Shown here in pieces: positions 57,757-64,000 of a stretch of DNA of 64,000 nucleotides. The DNA is from Anadara kagoshimensis (Eukaryota > Mollusca > Bivalvia > Arcoida > Arcidae). Both the position numbers and the translations under genes were made by a program. The notes below the pieces were generated by a model. It did no database searches. It was not told the DNA's origin and saw only the letters and a program-made list of their open reading frames with translations. The stretch spans positions 24,568,424-24,632,423 of the forward strand of contig CM037870.1 of assembly GCA_021292105.1 (NCBI GenBank), read 5' to 3'. Numbering within the stretch: the first letter of the stretch is position 1; every line of letters starts with the position of its first letter.

Positions 57757-57938
57757 TACAGTCAAGTCTGTCTATAAAGGCCACCATGGGAACCAGTAAA
57801 AGTGTCTATTATAGGCAAGTGACCTTTGTATACAGGTTCAAATAATATGAATAAAGAAAAATTGGGATACAATTCTACTAGTATTTATAAGCAGGTGACC
57901 CTTATATAGAGGTGGCATTTAGGGCAGGTTGGACTGTA
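57757..57938. mobile_element. Family B MITE, full length (182 bp)
   Basis: Left 'tacagtcaagtctgtctata', right 'agggcaggttggactgta'. The interior 'gcaggtgacccttatataga' is inverted relative to 35.0 kb. It directly abuts a family A remnant. Confidence 0.8.
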
Positions 57939-58136
57939 AGTTTTTAGTGAAGCTTTCTACTTAACTCAGCTTCTCGTTAATTAGTAGATCTAGATAGTTT
58001 TTTCAGTAGCAGCTTTCTATCTCCGCATAACAGTTTTTTCACCAACCTCGATTCCACAGCAGCCGAACTTCGGCTTCTTTTCTTAAACTTAAACAGTTCT
58101 TAAACAGTGTTAAACGTTCAACTGGCCTGTACTGTA
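57939..58136. mobile_element. Family A MITE remnant
   Basis: Interior 'gcagccgaacttcggc' and right end 'gtgttaaacgttcaactggc' 'ctgtactgta'. A 17-bp near-repeat 'cttaaac(...)cttaaaca' lies before the end. The left TIR is missing where family B begins. Confidence 0.6.
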
Positions 58137-59006
58137 GAAATCACCATACTGTCTGTGTAAAATAGTATCTTTTCTATAGCTTTCTCATCTATGGATGATT
58201 TTTTATCAAACTTGGAACAAATGTACATACCAACATGAGATGATGTGTCACATGTAACATTTGTGCATATAAGTCAAAGGTCAATGTCACAAAATCACGT
58301 CTTATTTGCTGGCGTAGGTATTTGGCTTGCAGGATAAAGTTCTAGTCAGAAATATGTACAGCATGGCACTCATTGGATTTGAAGGCTTAGGTAAGGAAAA
58401 TAGTTAAAACTTTGAGTAAAATACTATTTTCTCATTTACTAGTCTTTTTATTCTTTGTCAGTCATATAAATTCTAATTAGGGCGTTGGCCTTTGACAAAA
58501 GCTTGGTCCTAAAACTATTTTACCACCGTAGCGACAATACACGTCTTTTAAACACCCAATTACAGTTGTCAAAATAAAAATATGAAACACAAATATAAAT
58601 AAATATATGCTTCAAAGTACATAACTCTTTAAAATTGCGACACCCACTCAATTGTAAAACTATTTTTAAAAAATAATATAAAAACCTTTTTTTTTAAAAA
58701 GAAAAGATTTACTCTCGCATGGTTGCATCAGTTCAATTTAGTTCGAGTCCTCTCAAATTGTAAAGTGGCCTGTGGAATTCCCATTTTAATTTCACTCATG
58801 CAGTTGTTCAGAGTTGAAGTGCTTAAAAGTTAAACGCTGTCCAGAGTCAGGTCGGTGCTCGCCAAGGTTTCAGTGATGCGAATCGTCAAAGAATACGTCG
58901 CAATATTTACTGCTGTATTCGGGAAAATTTGTTATAATCTTTATTTATTTCAATATATTCTCGCGCATACTTGTTCCTCATTATGCCTTCTGCTAATATT
59001 CTAATA
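58137..59006. other. Non-coding, nothing recognised
   Basis: AT-rich flank of the satellite; no supported feature. Confidence 0.4.
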
Positions 59007-61450
59007 GTGCATCCACTACTTATTCATTTTGTCTATCGCATACTCATTGCACCAACTACTTATTCATTTTGTCCATCGCATACTCATTGCACCAACTACT
59101 TATTCATTTCGTCCATTGCATACTCATTGCACCAACTACTTATTCATTTTGTCCATTGCATACTCATTGCACCAACTACTTATTCATTTTGTCCATTGCT
59201 AACTCATTGTACCAACTACTTATTCATTTTGTCCATTGCATACTCATTGCACCAACTACTTATTCATTTTGTCCATTGCATAATCATTGCACTAACTACT
59301 TATTCATTTTGTCCATTGCATACTCATTGCACCAACTACTTATTCATTTCGTCCATTGCATACTCATTGCACCAACTACTTATTCATTTCGTCCATTGCA
59401 TACTCATTGCACCAACTACTTATTCATTTTGTCCATTGCATACTCATTGCACCAACTACTTATTCTTTTTGTCCATTGCATACTCATTGCACTAACTACT
59501 TATTCATTTTGTCCATTGCTAACTCATTGCACCAACTACTTATTCATTTTGTCCATTGCATACTCATTGCACCAACTACTTATTCATTTTGTCCATTGCA
59601 TACTCATTGCACTAACTACTTATTCATTTTGTCCATTGCTAACTCATTGCACCAACTACTTATTCATTTTGTCCATTGTATACTCATTGCACCAACTACT
59701 TATTCATTTCGTCCATTGCATACTCATTGCACCAACTACTTATTCATTTCGTCTATTGCATACTCATTGCACCAACTACTTATTCATTTTGTCCATTCCA
59801 TAATCATTGCACTAACTACTTATTCATTTTGTCCATTGCATACTCATTGCACCAACTACTTATTCATTTTGTCCATTGCTAACTCATTGCACTAACTACT
59901 TATTCATTTTGTCCATTGCTAACTCATTGCACCAACTACTTATTCTTTTTGTCCATTCCATAATCATTGCACTAACTACTTATTCATTTCGTCCTTTGCA
60001 TACTCATTGCACTAACTACTTATTCATTTTGTCCATTGCATACTCATTGCACCAACTACTTATTCATTTCGTCCTTTGCATACTCATTGCACCAACTACT
60101 TATTATTTTTGTCCATTCCATAATCATTGCACTAACTACTTATTCATTTCGTCCTTTGCATACTCATTGCACTAACTACTTATTCATTTTGTCCATTGCA
60201 TACTCATTGCACTAACTACTTATTCATTTCGTCCATTGCATACTCATTGCACCAACTACTTATTCATTTTGTCTATCGCATACTCATTGCACCAACTACT
60301 TATTCATTTCGTCCATTGCATACTCATTGCACCAACTACTTATTCATTTCGTCCATTGCATACTCATTGCACCAACTACTTATTTATTTTGTCCATTGCA
60401 TACTCATTGCACCAACTACTTATTCATTTCGTCCATTGCATACTCATTGCACCAACTACTTATTCATTCCGTCCATTGCATACTCATTGCACCAACTACT
60501 TATTCATTTTGTCCATTGCATACTCATTGCACCAACTACTTATTCATTTCGTCCATTGCATGCTCATTGCACCAACTACTTATTTATTTTGTCCATTGCA
60601 TACTCATTGCACCAACTACTTATTCATTTTGTCCATTGCATACTCATTGCACCAACTACTTATTCATTTCGTCCATTGCATACTCATTGCACCAACTACT
60701 TATTTATTTTGTCCATTGCATACTCATTGCACCAACTACTTATTTATTTCGTCCATTGCATACTCATTGCACCAACTACTTATTCATTTTGTCCATTGCA
60801 TACTCATTGCACCAACTACTTATTCATTTCGTCCATTGCATACTCATTGCACCAACTACTTATTTATTTTGTCCATAGCATACTCATTGCACCAACTACT
60901 TATTCATTTCGTCCATTGCATACTCATTGCACCAACTACTTATTCATTTTGTCCATTGCATACTCATTGCACCAACTACTTATTCATTTTGTCCATTGCA
61001 TACTCATTGCACCAACTACTTATTCATTTCGTCCATTGCATACTCATTGCACCAACTACTTATTTATTTTGTCCATAGCATACTCATTGCACCAACTACT
61101 TATTCATTTCGTCCATTGCATACTCATTGCACCAACTACTTATTCATTTCGTCCATTGCATACTCATTGCACCAACTACTTATTTATTTTGTCCATTGCA
61201 TACTCATTGCACTAACTACTTATTCATTTTGTCCATTGCATACTCATTGCACTAACTACTTATTCATTTTGTCCATTGCATACTCATTGCACTAACTACT
61301 TATTCATTTTGTCCATTGTATACTCATTGCACCAACTACTTATTCATTTTGTCCATTGCATACTCATTGCACCAACTACTTATTCATTTTGTCCATTGCA
61401 TACTCATTGCACCAACTACTTATTCATTTTGTCCATTGCTAACTCATTAC
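59007..61450. repeat. 40-bp satellite, 60 full units in register
   Basis: The unit is 'tactcattgcaccaactact' plus 'tattcattttgtccattgca'. From 59041 to 61440 the period is exactly 40 bp with no insertion or deletion; a partial unit starts at about 59007. Changes are substitutions at a few positions (cattt(t/c)g, ac(c/t)aact, gcata/gctaa, tatt(c/t)a). Higher-order repeats are visible: 120 bp (59481-59600 and 59601-59720), 160 bp (59951-60110 and 60111-60270) and a 200-bp spaced variant pair (60861 and 61061). Because the forward consensus lacks stops and 40 is not a multiple of 3, it yields long open frames (up to 339 residues) in all three forward frames with a 40-residue period. These are read as a satellite by-product, not genes. 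Confidence 0.97.
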
Positions 61451-61850
61451 TTCGACTGCTTACACACTTTGTATCCTGCCCATTAATTACGCACATTGTC
61501 TTTTTATTGTACCTATACGCCTTCCATTTACTCATTACTTACAATACTAACCGGGTACACAAATTGTCGCTCATTACACGTTCTGTTTACGCATTACTTT
61601 TACTCATTGCTTCCACTGTTTACACATTGCATACTCCGCTTACTCATTACGCACACTGCTTTCTCATTACCTACTGATTACGTATTACATTACATATAAT
61701 ACCAGTTTTAATTTTACATCCAATGATTGCACATTGCAAACGCTGCCTACTCGGTACACCCACATACTTATTACACGGTTGCTAACTCATTTTGCAATCT
61801 CCTTACTCATTACACAAACTGCTTATTCATTGCATTCATTGTTAGTTCAA
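61451..61850. repeat. Decayed satellite flank with ~20-bp periodicity
   Basis: Blocks such as 'ttactcattacgcacactgc', 'tttacgcattac', 'ttactcattgcttccactgt', 'ttacacattgcatactccgc' and 'cttactcattacacaaact' follow each other, often about 20 bp apart. They resemble each half of the 40-bp unit. Confidence 0.75.
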
Positions 61851-62068
61851 AGTCCATTTTACAAAAACTAAAGTCTACAATTATATAGTTTTTTGTTTCT
61901 GTTTTACAACTTGTTTTCTATACCCAACTTTAATTTTTGTTATTTTTATAAAAATGTTTTAAAGTAAAATAACCATTGATTAGAAGAAAATAACAAATTT
62001 AGTAATAAGGGCAAAAAAAAAAATATTATGTAAGCTTTTTTAGTATCATGTTACATAATGGCATAAAG

Positions 62069-62282
62069 TACGGCGGCTGAATGAGACCATGCTAAAAATG
62101 CATGTGGGCACGTAGAACCGTTTTTTTGGTGGGCATGGAACTATTACGTGGGTAAACGTAAAATCCACGTGTGCAGGAAAAGAATTTCCTCTCCACGTGC
62201 GCGCAATAGTGCCAAGTGCTCGTGTTAAGTTTCATGTGTGCACGTATTCCTTTTTTCTGTATGTCCTCATTCAACCACCGTA
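62069..62282. mobile_element. MITE H, 214 bp, CACGTG-rich
   Basis: TIRs: 'cggcggctgaatgag' at the left and 'ctcattcaaccaccg' at the right, bordered by TA on both sides (TA target duplication). The interior holds CACGTG at 62166-62171 and 62194-62199 and several further CACGT cores, unusual in this AT-rich window. The 60-residue minus-strand frame across it is not a gene. Confidence 0.78.
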
Positions 62283-62921
62283 GTAAAGACTTCTAAAAGT
62301 TTACGAACTTGAAAGGCGTGTTTGTCAAAAAAGGATGTTTATATCCTGTGGTTGTGTTGACGTCAGTTACACTTTGTTTACATCGTGGAACCATGTAGAT
62401 ACTATTTTTATTTGGAATTTTATTTTCAAATTTTATTTTTTAACATATTTTATTTTCATATTTTATTTTTTAACATATTCAATGAATGGATAAGAGATTA
62501 AAAACGCTGAATGAACTTATATAATAAGATGCCATATATCTTATAAGTTGTCACCTGGAGCTAAAAAATTCAATAACTATGATCCATTAATGTGCAACAT
62601 TTAAACATATGTATATAGAAAACTTAAACGTATGTAATAAAATTTAAGTATATATATGTATATGTATATAGATATTTACATGTTGTTTTTGTATAATATT
62701 TTACCTGGGATTTTTATAAGTTTATCAACTAAAAATTTAATTCATTTTTGTCAGCAGTATATATATGCTGATTTCGTGATATGAATATATGAATAGAGAG
62801 AAGAGTTTAGAAATATTGCAAAATAGAACTTATTAGTCTGTCTATCTGGGATGTTTAAAATATGGTATTAAGTACAGTTGCACTAAAACGTGCAGTAGCA
62901 ACTACCTCTGATAAACACCAT
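62283..62921. other. Non-coding, nothing recognised
   Basis: Contains a duplicated 'catattttattttttaacata' type stretch (about 62434-62478), otherwise featureless. Confidence 0.4.
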
Positions 62922-62992
62922 TGTAACAACGCCTGATGAAGTCCGGACTTCCGGACTTCATCAAGTGTTGGACTTAATTAGGAGTTGCTACA
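62922..62992. mobile_element. Family F MITE, 71 bp, with perfect internal hairpin
   Basis: Ends 'tgtaacaacgcctgatgaag' and 'ttaattaggagttgctaca'. 'gatgaagtccgga' (62935-62947) pairs perfectly with 62950-62962 across a 2-nt gap. Confidence 0.78.
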
Positions 62993-63017
62993 CACCATCA
63001 TATATCCTTTAAGTCTA

Positions 63018-63184
63018 TACAGTGAATCTTGTATAGCGACCACCTATATAAAAGGTTCACTAAGACCAATGTGGTTTAAAATCCATTTGCTTCATGTTTC
63101 AATAAATTAAAGGCAACTCGTCAATAAAGTCCTTAGGTCTTTAGGCCACTATGAGTGAGTGATCAGTATACAGGTGTTACTGTA
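63018..63184. mobile_element. Family B MITE, diverged (167 bp)
   Basis: Left 'tacagtgaatcttgtatagc' 'gaccacctatata', right 'agtatacaggtgttactgta'. Confidence 0.65.
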
Positions 63185-64000
63185 TTTTGAAATTTATGTT
63201 GTATTTAGCTAATTCCTTGTGTGACAAAAAAAAACGACGAGTTTTGAGCAAGTATAAAGATAGCCTTGAGGATATTCCCGTGTAATGGCAACCTTGCGAT
63301 TCCGTTAGCCATTTAAATTTGCTCAAGAACCGTTGGACAGTTTGGTTTATTCTAGCTATCCAAGATTTCAAAAGACAATGTTCTTTGTCTCATTTCAAAT
63401 GTTAAGTCTGACTTTTATCAGGAAAGAATATTCCATTGAACGTGGATCAAACACGAAAGACTTGAAACCCCTCTCCGGATAATATTTTCGGTAACAATTT
63501 TTATTTTGGCGTTCAAGCATTAAAAATATCAATTACCATTTATGCAATATGTAAAATAAAAGAAAAAAAGAGAGGTATTAAAAAGTATCACAGAACAATT
63601 TTGACTAAAAACTTTATATCATCTCCGGTTTTATTTGCGTTGTTCATCTAGTCAGTCACAATGAAGTCTTCAATACAGCACAAATTATCCTTCTGACCAC
63701 GTGGTTAGACTGTGCCTATCTACAGGTAAATGTTTATTTTATATTTTTGTCTCAATGACAGAATGCAAATTGAAACTGAAAAGCCTATTTAAAAAAATCC
63801 GAAATGCATGAAACGACACTGATCCAATGTCTTGCTTCGATGTTTTGGCGTTTAGTGGGTTCTTTTGAATATTTCACTCTAAACATTAAAACAAAACTCA
63901 CTAAGGCAGTTACTTAAAAATGATATTCTTAGTGTTTGGCTAAGATTGTATATCATTTCATATTTCATTTGCCATAGTTTTATTTACGTGTCATATTCAA
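63185..64000. other. Non-coding; dispersed repeat piece at 63640-63705
   Basis: 'ttcatctagtcagtcacaat' 'gaagtcttcaa' matches 33.41 kb. No exon or other feature to the window end. Confidence 0.4.

Noticed and set aside
58971-61677. Long open frames (up to 339 residues) with a 40-residue repeat
   Set aside because: They arise in all three forward frames because the 40-bp unit lacks stops; no start context, splice site or non-repeat domain supports a gene.
1-64000. CRISPR array or bacterial operon
   Set aside because: The regular 40-bp array has no repeat/spacer alternation, and all recognised coding content is eukaryotic.

Overview
This window looks like nuclear DNA from a mollusc, most likely a bivalve. 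It is visibly AT-rich, almost free of protein-coding sequence and crowded with small repeats. The coding content is animal-specific (an innexin gap-junction gene behind an intron acceptor and a chromodomain Ty3/gypsy retrotransposon). Several tRNA-derived SINEs share a 3' tail of a kind I associate with molluscan SINEs. The species cannot be named from this sequence. There are no bacterial operons, rRNA genes or CRISPR arrays.

Layout. Positions 1-5.5 kb hold the 3' two thirds of a Ty3/gypsy element (nucleocapsid zinc knuckle, protease, reverse transcriptase, RNase H, integrase, chromodomain, 3' LTR region), broken by several frame changes. From 5.5 to 30.6 kb there is no convincing coding sequence apart from a speculative 11-nt first-exon candidate at 8.5 kb. 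This stretch holds SINEs, MITE-like elements, hairpins, microsatellites and one well-bounded 2,026-bp element (17799-19824). That element has ~600-bp terminal inverted repeats that are themselves arrays of a 14-bp motif, and it sits between 5-bp direct repeats.

At 30.67-31.91 kb lies the only host gene seen: the main exon of an innexin, with the four expected membrane spans, the YYQWV signature and the loop cysteines. A one-base-type frame change separates the fourth span from the conserved C-terminal domain. Its first exon lies upstream; two phase-compatible donors are noted (8.5 kb and 25.6 kb), both speculative.

From 32 to 59 kb the sequence is non-coding and built largely from recurring families. 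Family A (about 200-240 bp, TIR ACAGACCTGTCGAAAG, 11 copies in the window) and family B (TIR TACAGTCCAAC, 4 copies, one nested in A) are the clearest. Family E is 245-258 bp with 4 copies. SINE heads and tails, an 85-90-bp minisatellite at two loci, and a family of 50-60-nt hairpins make up much of the rest. The hairpins keep their loop while their stem sequence varies.

From 59.0 to 61.45 kb there is a satellite of sixty 40-bp units in perfect register with no indels, local higher-order repeats, and no stop in the consensus in any forward frame. It fades into a decayed flank with ~20-bp periodicity that hints at its origin. A 214-bp MITE rich in CACGTG-type motifs lies at 62.07-62.28 kb. The genes do not form a functional module: one host gap-junction gene sits in a repeat-dense neighbourhood.
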